Below are positions 26,697 to 36,269 of a stretch of 64,000 nt of DNA, piece by piece. Position numbers and translations under genes: made by a program. Each line of letters starts with the position of its first letter. Within the stretch, counting starts at the first letter, position 1. The notes below the pieces were generated by a model. It did no database searches and was not told where the DNA came from. It worked only from the letters and a program-made list of their open reading frames with translations. Where the stretch lies: positions 1 to 64,000 of the forward strand of contig JAHDYJ010000013.1 in the NCBI GenBank assembly GCA_023383795.1. The letters are read 5' to 3'. This DNA is from Burkholderiales bacterium (GTDB taxonomy: Bacteria; Pseudomonadota; Gammaproteobacteria; Burkholderiales; SG8-39).

Positions 26697-27608
26697 ATGG
26701 AGCTCTACGACGGACCGATCATCGACACGCACCATCATCTGTGGCGCCGCAAGGACGTCGAGTGGCTCAACCCGCCGCTGACGCCGAAGATGTTCGGCGA
26801 CTACTTCGGGCTCTGCCGCGACTACCCGGTCGAGGAGTGGAAGCACGACGTCATCCCGCACAAGGTCGTCAAGACGGTCCACGTGACGGCGAACTGGGCC
26901 GGAACGAAGGCGACGCGCGCCCTCGACGAGACGCGCTGGCTCGCGAGCGTGCAGGCCGAGCACGGCTACCCGCACGGCATCGCCGTGCAGGCGGACTTCA
27001 CCGACCCCGACGTCGAGGCGCAGCTCGAGGCGCAGCGCAAGTTCCGCGGGGTCTGCGGGGTGCGCCACCAGCTCTACTGGGACTCGCGGCCGCTGATGCA
27101 GTATGCGCCCCGGCCCGACCTCTGCAACACGCCGGTCTTCCGCCAGAACTTCGCGCTGCTCGAGAAGCTCGACCTGCACTTCGAGCTGCAGGTGTTCGCC
27201 TCGCAGGCGCAGTACGCGGTCGAGCTCGTCCGCGACTTCCCCAGGGTGCGCTTCATCCTGCTGCATGCGGGCATGCTGACCGACCGCTCGCCGCACATGA
27301 TCGCGCAGTGGCGCGAGGCGCTGGAGCGGCTCGCGGCGCACCCGAACGTGCACGTCAAGATCTCGGGGCTCGCGATGTTCTCCCACGGCTGGACGAAGCC
27401 CCAGCTGCGGCAGGTCATCCGCGACACGATCCAGAGCTTCGGCGTGGAGCGCACCGTCTTCGGCACCAACTTCCCGCTCGAGAAGCTGCACGCCTCGTAC
27501 GCCGACCTGATCGGCGCCTACAAGGAGATCCTGGCCGAGTACCCGCCCGCCGCGCAGCGCGCGATCTTCCACGACAACGGCGCGGCGTTCTACCGGCTGG
27601 GTGCCTGA
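26697..27608 (+). CDS. Metal-dependent amidohydrolase, PDC-lactonase-like (COG3618 type)
   Basis: The 303-residue TIM-barrel hydrolase starts with ELYDGPIIDTHHHLWRRKD; the DTHHHLW motif carries the first metal ligands. FRGVCGVRHQLYW, ILLHAGM (His) and FGTNFPLEKL complete the family pattern; the last is normally FGSDWP or FGSNFP. Members hydrolyse lactones or amide bonds, for example 2-pyrone-4,6-dicarboxylate. It precedes a nitrilase gene by 133 nt in the same direction, so both may act on a common carboxylate or nitrile-derived compound. Confidence 0.85.
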   Translation: MELYDGPIIDTHHHLWRRKDVEWLNPPLTPKMFGDYFGLCRDYPVEEWKHDVIPHKVVKTVHVTANWAGTKATRALDETRWLASVQAEHGYPHGIAVQADFTDPDVEAQLEAQRKFRGVCGVRHQLYWDSRPLMQYAPRPDLCNTPVFRQNFALLEKLDLHFELQVFASQAQYAVELVRDFPRVRFILLHAGMLTDRSPHMIAQWREALERLAAHPNVHVKISGLAMFSHGWTKPQLRQVIRDTIQSFGVERTVFGTNFPLEKLHASYADLIGAYKEILAEYPPAAQRAIFHDNGAAFYRLGA

Positions 27609-27741
27609 GCGCCCTGCCGTGCGTTGCGACGGACCGGCGGCGGGAGGCTGGCGCCCCGCGACGGGTCGCCTAAGATGAAGGGCGTGGCGTCCGCGGCGGG
27701 CTGAAGCCGTGCGCGGCCCGCCGCTTCGGGGAGACACGCGA

Positions 27742-28701
27742 ATGGAAAGCTATCGGATCGCGGTGGTGCAGGCCGCGCCGGCGGTGCTCGACCGCGCGGC
27801 GGGGCTGGAGAAGGCGCGCAGGTTCGTACGCGAGGCGGCGGGCAACGGCGCGCGGCTGGTGGTGTTCCCGGAGACCTACCTGCCGACCTATCCGTTCTGG
27901 GTGTGGTTCCTCGCGCCGCGCGAGCACGCCAGGCTCGCCGAGCTGCACGCGGCGCTGGTGGACCAGGCGGTGAGCGTGCCGGGACCCGAGCTCGCGCCGC
28001 TGCAGGAGACCGCGCGCGAGGCGGGCGTCTACGTCGCGCTCGGCGTGAACGAGCGCAACAGCGAGGCGAGCGCGACGAGCCTCTTCAACAGCGTGGCGCT
28101 GATCGGCCCCGACGGCGAGATCGCCGCGAAGCACCGGAAGCTCGTCCCCACCGGCCCCGAGCGGCTGGTGTGGGCGCAGGGCGACGGCAGCACGCTCGCG
28201 CCGGTCGGCACGCCGCTCGGCCGGCTCGGCATGCTGATCTGCTGGGAGAACTACATGCCGCTCGCGCGCTACGCGCTCTACGCGCAGGGCACCGACGTGC
28301 TCGTCGCGCCGACCTACGACGAGGGCGAGACCTGCCTGTGCACCGTGCGCCACATCGCCAAGGAGGGCCGCGTGTACGTCGCCTCGGCGTCGATGGTGCT
28401 GCACCGCGACCACGTGCCGCAGGCGCACGGCCTCGCCGAGCTCGTCGCCGGGCGCGAGTGGATCAAGGGTGGCGACTCGGCGATCGCCGCGCCGAGCGGC
28501 GCACTCGCCGCGGGGCCGCTCAACGCGCAGGAGGGCATCGTGTACGCGGAGGTCGACCCGGCGGCGGTGACCGGCGCGCGCTGGAACCTGGACGTCGCCG
28601 GGCACTACGCGCGGCCCGACGTGTTCGACTTCGCGGTGCGGCGGCGGCCGCTCGCGCCGATGCGGATCGCGGCCGACGCGGAAGAGGGGCCCGTGGTGTA
28701 G
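27742..28701 (+). CDS. Nitrilase / carbon-nitrogen hydrolase
   Basis: The 319-residue enzyme has the Glu-Lys-Cys triad of the nitrilase superfamily: Glu44 in FPETYLP, Lys133 in KHRKLVPT and Cys167 in LICWENYMPLAR. The CWENYMP form is that of true nitrilases (branch 1), which convert nitriles to acids and ammonia, rather than amidases or carbamoylases. ATG 27742 follows ggggagac. It faces a convergent class II aldolase gene 25 nt away. Confidence 0.9.
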   Translation: MESYRIAVVQAAPAVLDRAAGLEKARRFVREAAGNGARLVVFPETYLPTYPFWVWFLAPREHARLAELHAALVDQAVSVPGPELAPLQETAREAGVYVALGVNERNSEASATSLFNSVALIGPDGEIAAKHRKLVPTGPERLVWAQGDGSTLAPVGTPLGRLGMLICWENYMPLARYALYAQGTDVLVAPTYDEGETCLCTVRHIAKEGRVYVASASMVLHRDHVPQAHGLAELVAGREWIKGGDSAIAAPSGALAAGPLNAQEGIVYAEVDPAAVTGARWNLDVAGHYARPDVFDFAVRRRPLAPMRIAADAEEGPVV

Positions 28702-28726
28702 CGCGCCCCGGCTCAAACAGCAGGTC

Positions 28727-29494
28727 TCAGTCGGTGTAGCCGGGCAGCTCGCGATCGAGCACCCGCATCATCGCCTCGAAGAAGAGCCGGTCGCGCTCCG
28801 GGCGGGGGTGGCGGTCGTTCTCGGGCGGCGCCTGCACCTGCGCGACGATCGCGTCCGAGAGCACCTCGATCGCCTCGCCGGTCGCCATCGCCAGCACCTG
28901 GGTGCGGCAGGCGCGCTCGAGCATGTAGAGCCGCCGGTAGGCCTGCGCCACCGTGTCCCCGACCACGACCACGCCGTGGTTCTTCATGAAGAGGACGCGC
29001 TTGTCGCCGATCACCCGGGCGAGGCGCTCGCCTTCCGCGGGCGTGTCCGCCGTCCCGGCGTAGGTGTCGTCGTAGGCGACGTGGCCGTGAAAGAACGCCG
29101 CGGTCTGGGTGGCCGGCAGCAGGCGGTTGTTTTTCAGCATGTTGAGCGCGAGCGCCCAGGTCTGGTGGGTGTGCATCGCCACGCGCGCGCCGCAGATGCG
29201 GTGGATCGGCGCGTGGATGCACTGCGCCGAGAGCTCGACCACGCCCTCGCCCTCGAGCGTGCGGCCCGACTCGTCGAACACGATCATGTCGCTCGCGCGC
29301 GCCTCCGACCAGTGCCGCCCGAACGGCAGGATCAGGTACCGGTCGTCGCGGCCCGGCACCGTGACCGTGAAGTGGTTGTCGATGCCTTCCTCGAGCTCGT
29401 GGAGCACCGCGAGACGGTGCGCGGCGGCGAGGTGGATCTTCGCCTGCGTCACCGGGTCGACGGCGTGGGCGGCGGGCAGCGGGCGGACGGACAT
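28727..29494 (-). CDS. Class II aldolase/adducin-family protein
   Basis: This 255-residue protein has the zinc-site motif AMHTHQTWAL and the downstream FMKNHGVVVVGDTV, which supplies the third His. The N-terminal block LAAAHRLAVLHELEEGIDNH followed by FTVTVPG is typical of the L-fuculose-phosphate aldolase/adducin fold, though close to the many family members lacking a known sugar substrate. It acts in the cytoplasm. It is transcribed toward the nitrilase gene and appears monocistronic. Confidence 0.87.
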   Translation of the reverse strand: MSVRPLPAAHAVDPVTQAKIHLAAAHRLAVLHELEEGIDNHFTVTVPGRDDRYLILPFGRHWSEARASDMIVFDESGRTLEGEGVVELSAQCIHAPIHRICGARVAMHTHQTWALALNMLKNNRLLPATQTAAFFHGHVAYDDTYAGTADTPAEGERLARVIGDKRVLFMKNHGVVVVGDTVAQAYRRLYMLERACRTQVLAMATGEAIEVLSDAIVAQVQAPPENDRHPRPERDRLFFEAMMRVLDRELPGYTD

Positions 29495-29579
29495 GGGCGG
29501 CTTCCCTCGCAGGATCGCTCGGCGGAAGTATAGGGCGCCTCGCGCCGGAATGCCGCGAGGCTGCGTCGACGCGTCCGGG

Positions 29580-29804
29580 TCAGCGGGCCATGATCGCCGC
29601 GCTCGCCCACCACATCAGCAGGGCGAGGGCGGCCACGAACGCGCCCGAGGCGGCGAGCCGCACTGCGAGGCGATCGGACGCGATCAGCGTGCCGATGTGC
29701 GCCGAGATGCGACGGGCACCCGCCGCGAGCGCCCGCACCGTTGCGCCTCCCGAGCGGAGCCGTGCGCGGTCGAACGTGACCGGATCCTGGTACGCGGGTC
29801 TCAT
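29580..29804 (-). CDS. Small single-span membrane protein
   Basis: Unrecognised, 74 residues, from ATG 29804 preceded by ggggagaag. The N-terminal half is polar and basic; the C-terminal half has one hydrophobic segment (RLAASGAFVAALALLMWWAS) and ends in AAIMAR. It is likely anchored in the inner membrane with the N-terminus in the cytoplasm. It stands alone between the aldolase and the RutD-like gene. Confidence 0.5.
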   Translation of the reverse strand: MRPAYQDPVTFDRARLRSGGATVRALAAGARRISAHIGTLIASDRLAVRLAASGAFVAALALLMWWASAAIMAR

Positions 29805-29996
29805 GATCTGGCTTCTCCCCTCTCCGGGCGTCATGCGGCTTCGAATCGTCGCGCGCTCGCCCCTGCAATGGGCTGATGGCTCGACTCCGGCCGTTCGTCG
29901 CGCGAAGGGGGGCGAATGTTACACGGCGGGGCACTCTCTTACGTGGCGGGGCACTCTCGCGCGCTCGCGACGGCCCGCGGCGACCCCTTTCCAGGG

Positions 29997-30791
29997 CTAC
30001 GGATGCCGCGCGAGGAACTCGAGCACGGCGCGGTTGAATTCGTCGAGCGCGGTCTCCGAGGCGCAGTGGCCGCCCCGCTCGAGCACCTGCAGGCGGGACG
30101 AAGGGATCAGCCGCGCGAGGTCCTCCGAGAAGTAGAGCGGCGTGATGAAGTCGTCGCGCGCGCAGAGCACCAGCGTCGGCGTCGTGATGCGGGCGAGATC
30201 GGCGGTGCGGTCGAAGCGCACGATGGCGTCGATGCGGCTCGCGACGATCGCGACGTCGGGGAAGGTCGCGAGGGTCGCCTTCTCGCGCTGCTCGAGGAGC
30301 GCGATGTTGCGGTTGATCCACCAGTCGGGGTACAGGAAGAGCGCGTTCGAGCGGACGTAGGCGGCCGCGCCGGCGGCGGTGAGCAGCGCCTTGCGCGCCT
30401 CGAACAGGCGCCGGAAGAACGGATCGGCCCGCGTCCAGCTCGCGTACACGATCATGCCGGCGATCCGCTCGGGCTGCGTGACGGCGAGCGTCTGCGCGAT
30501 GGCGCCGCCGGTCGAGTGCCCGAGGACGTGGGCGCGGTCGATCTCCAGGTGGTCCATCAGGCCGACGAGGTCGTCGGTCATCTGATCGACCGAGTACTCG
30601 ATCCTCGAGTGGGTGCTCTGGCCGGTGCCGCGGTGATCGTGGACGATCACGCGGTACCGCTCGGCCAGCGCGGGAATGTTCGGCGCCCAGTAGGCCGCGG
30701 CGCCGCCCAGTCCCGAGACGAGCAGGAGCGGCGGGCCCTCGCCGTGGCTCTCGTAGTAGATCTCGCCGTCCGCGAGCTTGGCTTTGGGCAT
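29997..30791 (-). CDS. Alpha/beta hydrolase, RutD-like
   Basis: The 264-residue protein carries SGLGGAAAYW (oxyanion), the nucleophile elbow LGHSTGGAIA (Ser93), an acidic partner in LCARDDFITP and the catalytic His in ERGGHCAS. The overall pattern is that of RutD, the hydrolase that clears aminoacrylate in the Rut pyrimidine pathway, and of related 3-oxoadipate enol-lactonases. No other rut genes are nearby, so a general hydrolase role is safer. ATG 30791 follows cggaggaac. Confidence 0.85.
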   Translation of the reverse strand: MPKAKLADGEIYYESHGEGPPLLLVSGLGGAAAYWAPNIPALAERYRVIVHDHRGTGQSTHSRIEYSVDQMTDDLVGLMDHLEIDRAHVLGHSTGGAIAQTLAVTQPERIAGMIVYASWTRADPFFRRLFEARKALLTAAGAAAYVRSNALFLYPDWWINRNIALLEQREKATLATFPDVAIVASRIDAIVRFDRTADLARITTPTLVLCARDDFITPLYFSEDLARLIPSSRLQVLERGGHCASETALDEFNRAVLEFLARHP

Positions 30792-30880
30792 CGGCGTTCC
30801 TCCGCGGTCGAGTATGCAGCGGCCCGCGAAGCGCGATCAAGCCCGCCCCGATTTCCGGCGCCCGGCAAAGGACGGCCCGG

Positions 30881-32074
30881 CTATCCGGGCACGCCCGGCT
30901 CGAGCGGCGGAAGGTCGTGCGGCGTCGCCGGCGCGCGGAAGAGCCACCGCGGCGCCGCGAGCAGGACCTTGCGCAGGCACTCGCGGTAGCCGACGTCGCC
31001 GGTGATCACGCCGGCGAAGAGCGCGTTCACGCGATCGTTGCTGACGACGTGGCGGAACGAGAACTCCGGGAACGCGAAGAGGAGCCGCGCGAGCCGCCAC
31101 GCCGCGCGCAGCTCGGGCAGGAGCGCCTCGCGCAGGAGCCCGGTGTAGCGGAGCGGCACCGCGCCGCGCTCGTCCTCGATCGCCGCCCGCGCCGCGAGCG
31201 CCGCGCTCGCGCGCGCTACGTTGTTGCCCTCGCCGCCGATGGCCTCGGCGTGGCCGGCCGCGTCGCCGACGAGCGCGACGGGGCCGCGCTCGAAGGCGCC
31301 GGCGTCGTTGCGCAGCGGGATCGCGAACCCGCGGTACTCGATGCCGAGGCGGCGCTCGAGCGCGGGGTAGCGCGCCATGAACCGGTCGAGGTGCCGCCGC
31401 AGCGCGCTGCCGCCGAAGGGCGAGTAGACGCCGACGTTGAGGTGGTCGCGCTTCGGGAAGATCCAGCCGTAGCCGCGCGGCATGCCGCCGAAGTCGAGCA
31501 CGACGCGCTCGGCGAACCGCTCGCGCGCGGCCGCGGGCACGCGCACGAGCGCCTCGAGCGCGGGAACGTAGGCGACCGCGTGCCTGCCGAAGAGCCTCGT
31601 GCGGACCGCGCTCGCGACGCCGTCGGCGGCGAACACCCGCCGGCACGAAAGCGCGCCCCGGCTCGTCGCCACGTCGACGAGGTCGCCGCGGAACCGGAGG
31701 TCGAGAAAGGCGGCCTCCTCGAAGAGGCGCGCGCCGGCGTCGCAGGCCTGCGTGAGCAGCAGATGGTCGAACTCGCTGCGCAGAACGGTGCAGCCCGCCG
31801 GGCGCGCGAGATCCTTGACCAGCGTCGAGCGGTTGCCGAAGGTGAGGAACGCTCCCTTGAGCCACTGATGGACGATCGGCGCCACGTCGCAGCCGAGGAG
31901 CGCCACCGCCTTGCGCGAGAGCCCGCCGCCGCACACCTTCTCGCGCGGGAACCGCTGCCGGTCGAGGATCGCGACGCGCCGGCCCTCGCGCGCGAGGAGG
32001 AATGCGAGGTGCGCGCCGGCGGGGCCTGCGCCCACCACCAGCGCGTCGAACGTCGCGGCGGATCGAGACGCCAT
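30881..32074 (-). CDS. FAD-dependent oxidoreductase, geranylgeranyl-reductase-like
   Basis: The 397-residue protein has the FAD-binding GxGxxG motif VVGAGPAGAHLAFLLA at the N-terminus, then LDRQRFPREKVCGGGLSRKA, the hallmark of the geranylgeranyl-reductase family, and a second FAD motif FERGPVALVGDAAGHAEAIG. Members reduce isoprenoid chains or hydroxylate aromatic rings. ATG 32074 follows gagggagcg. It lies 41 nt downstream of the Ser/Thr kinase gene and may share its transcript. Confidence 0.85.
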   Translation of the reverse strand: MASRSAATFDALVVGAGPAGAHLAFLLAREGRRVAILDRQRFPREKVCGGGLSRKAVALLGCDVAPIVHQWLKGAFLTFGNRSTLVKDLARPAGCTVLRSEFDHLLLTQACDAGARLFEEAAFLDLRFRGDLVDVATSRGALSCRRVFAADGVASAVRTRLFGRHAVAYVPALEALVRVPAAARERFAERVVLDFGGMPRGYGWIFPKRDHLNVGVYSPFGGSALRRHLDRFMARYPALERRLGIEYRGFAIPLRNDAGAFERGPVALVGDAAGHAEAIGGEGNNVARASAALAARAAIEDERGAVPLRYTGLLREALLPELRAAWRLARLLFAFPEFSFRHVVSNDRVNALFAGVITGDVGYRECLRKVLLAAPRWLFRAPATPHDLPPLEPGVPG

Positions 32075-32115
32075 GTCGCTCCCTCGTGCGATGCGCGGCG
32101 CGCGCCGCTCCGTGC

Positions 32116-34035
32116 TCAGCTGCCGGCGCGCGCCAGCGCGAGCGTGCAGCGCCGCTTGCCGAATGCTCCCGTCGCTTCGAATCCGCGCGGGCCGAACTGC
32201 CCGTCGAAGCGCGCCGGGTTCTCCTTGCCCCGGAACGCCTGCGACGCCGCGATGACCGAGCCGACGAGCGCCAGGCGATCCGATTCGCCGACCTGCCCGC
32301 GCACCCGCCAGTACCCGGGCGTGCCGGGCGTGCCGCGGCTGAGCTCCACCACGCCGTCGCGGATCTCGGTGGGAAACGCGCGGCGGAAGGCTTGCATCTC
32401 CATGAACTGCTCGCACGCGAGGTCGGCCATCCAGCGGCCGTCGAACCGGCTCGGCGCTTTGGCCGGCGCGCGGGCCTCGGCCGGCGGCGGCTGCAGCATC
32501 GCGGTCGCCGCCGCGGCGACCGGCGTGACCGCCGCGGCGCGCTTCGCCTCCGCCGCTGCGATCGCCGCGAGCCGCGCCCGCGCGAGCGGCGCGAAGGTGC
32601 CTTGCGGGTAGCGTTCGAGGTAGGCGTTCAGCTCGGCGGGATTGCTCGACGCGCGCACCGATTCCCAGAAGAGCGCCTCCTGGTCGGCCTTGGCGGTCGC
32701 GCGCGGCTGCTCCGGCGCGGCCGGCTTGCGCTCGGGCGCCGGCGGCGCGCTCGCGGCCTTCGGCGCGGGCTCGGCGGCGCGCTTCCTCGCCTCGGCGAGC
32801 GCCTCGAGGCGGGCGCGCGCGAGCGGGGCGAACGCGCCCTCGCGATACTTCGCGAGATAGGCCTCGAGCTCGGCGGGGTTCGCGCTGTTGCGCACCGACT
32901 CCCAAAACACGACCTCCTGCTCGGGCTGGGCCCGGGCCGGGGCCGCGGGCGCCGGCGGCGCGGGCGCCGCGGCCACGGTCTCGGGTGCGGTCTGCTCTCG
33001 TGCGTACCAGGCCGCACCGGCGGCGACGACCACGACCGCAGTGGCGACGCCGGCGATCGCGCCCCACCGCTTGCCGCCGCGCGCGGGCCGTGCGCCGGGG
33101 GCGAGGGGCGGAGCGGACGGCGGGCCCGACGGGCTGCTCACGTCGACGGCGGCGGCGGGCCGCAGCACCTCGGTGATGATGGTCTCGGCCGCGATCGCCG
33201 GCGACGCGGGCGCGGCGTGCGCCTCGACGATCGCCTCGCGAAACGCCTCGGCGCTCCTGAAGCGGTCCTCCGGGCGCTTCGCGAGCGCCTTCGCGACGAT
33301 CGCGTCGTAGCGCTCCCAGCCCTTGTCGGGATCGACGAGCGAGGGGCGCGGCGCGTCGGCGTGGCAGATCGCGTAGGCGATCTGCGCGGTGCTCCCGACG
33401 AACGGCTTCCCGCCGGTCAGGAGCTCGTAGAACACGACGCCGGCGGCGAAGATGTCCGCGCGGTGGTCGATCGCGGCCGCGGCGTACTGCTCCGGCGCCA
33501 TGTAGCCGGGCGAGCCCATGACCGCCCCGGTCCGCGTGAGATCGGAGGTCTCGATGCGGGCGATGCCGAAGTCGGCCACCTTGACGCGCCCGTCCATCAT
33601 GACGATCAGGTTCGCCGGCTTGACGTCGCGGTGCCAGACCCGGCGGCCGTGGGCGTGCGCGAGCGCGTCGAGGAGCTGCGTCATGATGCTCACCGCGTCG
33701 CGCTCGTCGAAGCGCGTGCCGCGTTCGAAGTACTCGCGCAGCGAGTTCCCCTCGACGTACTCCATCGCGATGTAGGCGACCTCGGCGTCCTCGCCGTAGT
33801 CGTACACTGCGACGATGCCGGGGTGGGAGAGCTGCCCGGCCGCGCGCGCCTCGTTGCGGAAGCGCGCGAGCATCGAGGCGGCGGGCCGGCTGCCCTCGAT
33901 CAGCTCCCGGCGGATGGTCTTGATCGCGACGGAGCGCCCGATTCCGGGGTCGAACCCCTTGTACACGACGCCCATGGCGCCCTGGCCGAGCACCTCGGTG
34001 ATCCCGTACTTGCCCAGCCGGTCAGGCGTGGTCAT
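32116..34035 (-). CDS. Membrane Ser/Thr protein kinase with two extracytoplasmic repeats
   Basis: The 639-residue protein begins with a Hanks-type kinase: glycine loop LGQGAMGVVYK, ATP-binding Lys39, HRDVKPANL with Asp137, DFGIAR with Asp155, SPGYMAPEQY activation end. One membrane helix spans about residues 323-345. The exterior part has two copies of a 38-residue repeat (376-413 and 454-492; FWESVR..S.NPAEL.AYL.. and GTFAPLARARL), of the sort often fused to bacterial caspase-like proteins. A C-terminal domain (FDGRWMADLACEQF onward) looks like a carbohydrate- or lipid-binding beta fold. It should phosphorylate cytoplasmic proteins in response to an envelope signal. It is divergent from an ABC exporter, with a 265-bp gap. 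Confidence 0.9.
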   Translation of the reverse strand: MTTPDRLGKYGITEVLGQGAMGVVYKGFDPGIGRSVAIKTIRRELIEGSRPAASMLARFRNEARAAGQLSHPGIVAVYDYGEDAEVAYIAMEYVEGNSLREYFERGTRFDERDAVSIMTQLLDALAHAHGRRVWHRDVKPANLIVMMDGRVKVADFGIARIETSDLTRTGAVMGSPGYMAPEQYAAAAIDHRADIFAAGVVFYELLTGGKPFVGSTAQIAYAICHADAPRPSLVDPDKGWERYDAIVAKALAKRPEDRFRSAEAFREAIVEAHAAPASPAIAAETIITEVLRPAAAVDVSSPSGPPSAPPLAPGARPARGGKRWGAIAGVATAVVVVAAGAAWYAREQTAPETVAAAPAPPAPAAPARAQPEQEVVFWESVRNSANPAELEAYLAKYREGAFAPLARARLEALAEARKRAAEPAPKAASAPPAPERKPAAPEQPRATAKADQEALFWESVRASSNPAELNAYLERYPQGTFAPLARARLAAIAAAEAKRAAAVTPVAAAATAMLQPPPAEARAPAKAPSRFDGRWMADLACEQFMEMQAFRRAFPTEIRDGVVELSRGTPGTPGYWRVRGQVGESDRLALVGSVIAASQAFRGKENPARFDGQFGPRGFEATGAFGKRRCTLALARAGS

Positions 34036-34300
34036 GGCCGACCTCGCGCGAGCTGCGCCGTGAATCGGTGGCGATCGTCGGAACGAACCCGGGCGCGAGC
34101 GCGCGAACCGGCCTGTTTCGACGAGCGGCACGGTATTCCCAATTCCGCGGGCGGTCAACCGAGGGCGCCGTCCGCGCGAGGAAGCGAAAATGGGAATCGG
34201 GAATCGCCCGCCCGCGCGCGGCGGTACACTGCGGACGAGGACTCGCGCCGGACGTCGGCGGCGGAACGTCGGCAAGAGGCAAGCGAATCCTCCGAGCAAG

Positions 34301-36253
34301 ATGCTGATCGGCTATCTCCAATCGCGCATTCGCGGCACGGCGAGCACCGGCCCAGGCGCGCCCCCGGCGGGCCTCGCCGCGTTCTACTGGCACTTCATCC
34401 GGCAGACCAAGGGCTGGTACGGCCTGATGTTCGTCACCAGCCTCGCGGTGGCGCTGATCGACACCGTGATCCCGGTGTTCATCGGGCGGCTGGTGTCGCT
34501 GATGGAGGCCGCCGACCGCCAGGCGGCGCTCGTCGCGCAGTGGCCGATGCTCGCCGGGATGGTCGTGCTGGTGCTCGTCGGCCGGCCGCTCGCGCTGTTC
34601 CTGGACGTGTCGATCCGGCACAACGTGCTGATCCCGGGCGCGACGAGCCTGATCCGCTGGCAGAGCCACTGGCACGTGGTGCGCCAGAGCTGGCCGTACT
34701 TCCAGAACGACTTCGCCGGGCGCATCGCCAACCGCGTGATGCAGACCGCCAACGCGCTCCGCGAGAGCGTGATGGCGGCGATCCGCGCGGTCTGGTACAT
34801 CGCGGTGTACGGCGTGACCGCGCTCGTGCTGATGGCGCTGTCGGACTGGCGGCTCGCGATTCCGACCCTCTTGTGGTTCGCCGGCTACGTCGTCTTCCTG
34901 CGCTACTTCGTGCCGCGCATGCGCGACCTCGCGCGCGCGAGCTCGGAGGTGCGCTCGCACGTGATGGCGCGGGTGGTCGACAGCTACACCAACATCCTCA
35001 CGGTGAAGCTCTTCGCCCGGCTCGCCGACGAGGACGCCTACGTGCGCGAGGTGATCGACGAGCACCAGGGCGCGATCGCCGCGCACATGCGGCTCATCTC
35101 GCAGTTCATGTTCGCGCTCGCGGTGATGAACGCGGCGCTGCTCACCGGCACCGCGGTGATCGGCCTCTGGCTGTGGGCGAACGGTACCGTGAGCGCGGGC
35201 GTGGTGGCCACCGCGCTGCCGCTCGCCTGGCAGATCTCGAACGTCGCCGGCTGGGTGAGCTGGGAAGTGACCGGCATCTTCGAGAACATCGGCGTGGTGC
35301 AGGAGGGCATGCAGACGATCGCCGTGCCGCACACCGGCGTCGACCGCCCGGGCGCGCGGCCGCTCGAGGTCTCGCGCGGCGAGATCCGCTTCGAGCGCGT
35401 GACGTTCCGCTACGGCCGGCGCGACGGGCCGCCGGTGCTCGACGACCTCACCTTCACCATCCGCCCGGGCGAGCGCGTCGGCCTGGTCGGACGCTCGGGC
35501 GCGGGCAAGTCGACGCTCGTGAACCTGCTCTTGCGCTTCTACGAGCTCGAGCAGGGCGCGATCCGCATCGACGGGCAGGACATCGGGCAGGTCACGCAGG
35601 AGAGCCTGCGCGCGGCGATCGGCATGGTGACGCAGGACACCTCGCTCCTGCACCGCTCGATCGCCGCCAACATCCGCTACAGCCGGCCCCACGCGACCGA
35701 CGCCGAGGTGGAGGCCGCCGCGCGCCGGGCGCAGGCGCACGACTTCATCGTCGGGCTGGAGGACTGGAAGGGCCGCAAGGGGTACGAGGCGCACGTCGGC
35801 GAGCGCGGCGTGAAGCTCTCCGGCGGGCAGCGCCAGCGCGTCGCGATCGCGCGCGTGGTGCTCAAGGACGCGCCGATCCTGGTGCTCGACGAGGCCACCT
35901 CCGCGCTCGACAGCGAGGTCGAGCTCGCGATCCAGGAGCAGCTCCTCGGCCTGATGGAGGGCAAGACCGTGATCGCGATCGCGCACCGGCTCTCGACCAT
36001 CGCGCGCATGGACCGCCTGATCGTGCTGGAGGCCGGCCGCATCGTCGAGGAGGGCACGCACGCGGAGCTCCTGCGCAGGCACGGGCACTACGCCAGGCTC
36101 TGGCGGCACCAGTCGGGCGGGTTCCTCGCGAACGAGGTCGAGCCGGCCGACACCGCGGTCGAGGTGCCCGAGCCGCCGCCGGTCGACGAGCTGCGCGCCG
36201 ACACGCAGCCCGAGCCCTCGGTCGACGCCGCGCCGGAGGCGACGCGGACCTGA
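34301..36253 (+). CDS. ABC exporter, fused membrane and ATPase domains
   Basis: The 650-residue protein has an N-terminal six-helix exporter domain (residues about 30-330; the segment VRSHVMARVVDSYTNILTVK is typical) and a C-terminal ATPase with Walker A GRSGAGKSTLVN, signature LSGGQRQRVAIARVVL and Walker B ILVLDEATSALDSEVE. It belongs to the lipid A/multidrug exporter (MsbA/MDR) type and acts as a homodimer or heterodimer in the inner membrane. A Pro/Glu-rich tail (about 45 residues) is unusual. The ATG at 34301 is favoured; the upstream extension is unconserved. Confidence 0.9.
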   Translation: MLIGYLQSRIRGTASTGPGAPPAGLAAFYWHFIRQTKGWYGLMFVTSLAVALIDTVIPVFIGRLVSLMEAADRQAALVAQWPMLAGMVVLVLVGRPLALFLDVSIRHNVLIPGATSLIRWQSHWHVVRQSWPYFQNDFAGRIANRVMQTANALRESVMAAIRAVWYIAVYGVTALVLMALSDWRLAIPTLLWFAGYVVFLRYFVPRMRDLARASSEVRSHVMARVVDSYTNILTVKLFARLADEDAYVREVIDEHQGAIAAHMRLISQFMFALAVMNAALLTGTAVIGLWLWANGTVSAGVVATALPLAWQISNVAGWVSWEVTGIFENIGVVQEGMQTIAVPHTGVDRPGARPLEVSRGEIRFERVTFRYGRRDGPPVLDDLTFTIRPGERVGLVGRSGAGKSTLVNLLLRFYELEQGAIRIDGQDIGQVTQESLRAAIGMVTQDTSLLHRSIAANIRYSRPHATDAEVEAAARRAQAHDFIVGLEDWKGRKGYEAHVGERGVKLSGGQRQRVAIARVVLKDAPILVLDEATSALDSEVELAIQEQLLGLMEGKTVIAIAHRLSTIARMDRLIVLEAGRIVEEGTHAELLRRHGHYARLWRHQSGGFLANEVEPADTAVEVPEPPPVDELRADTQPEPSVDAAPEATRT

Positions 36254-36269
36254 GGGCCGCGCGGTGCCG

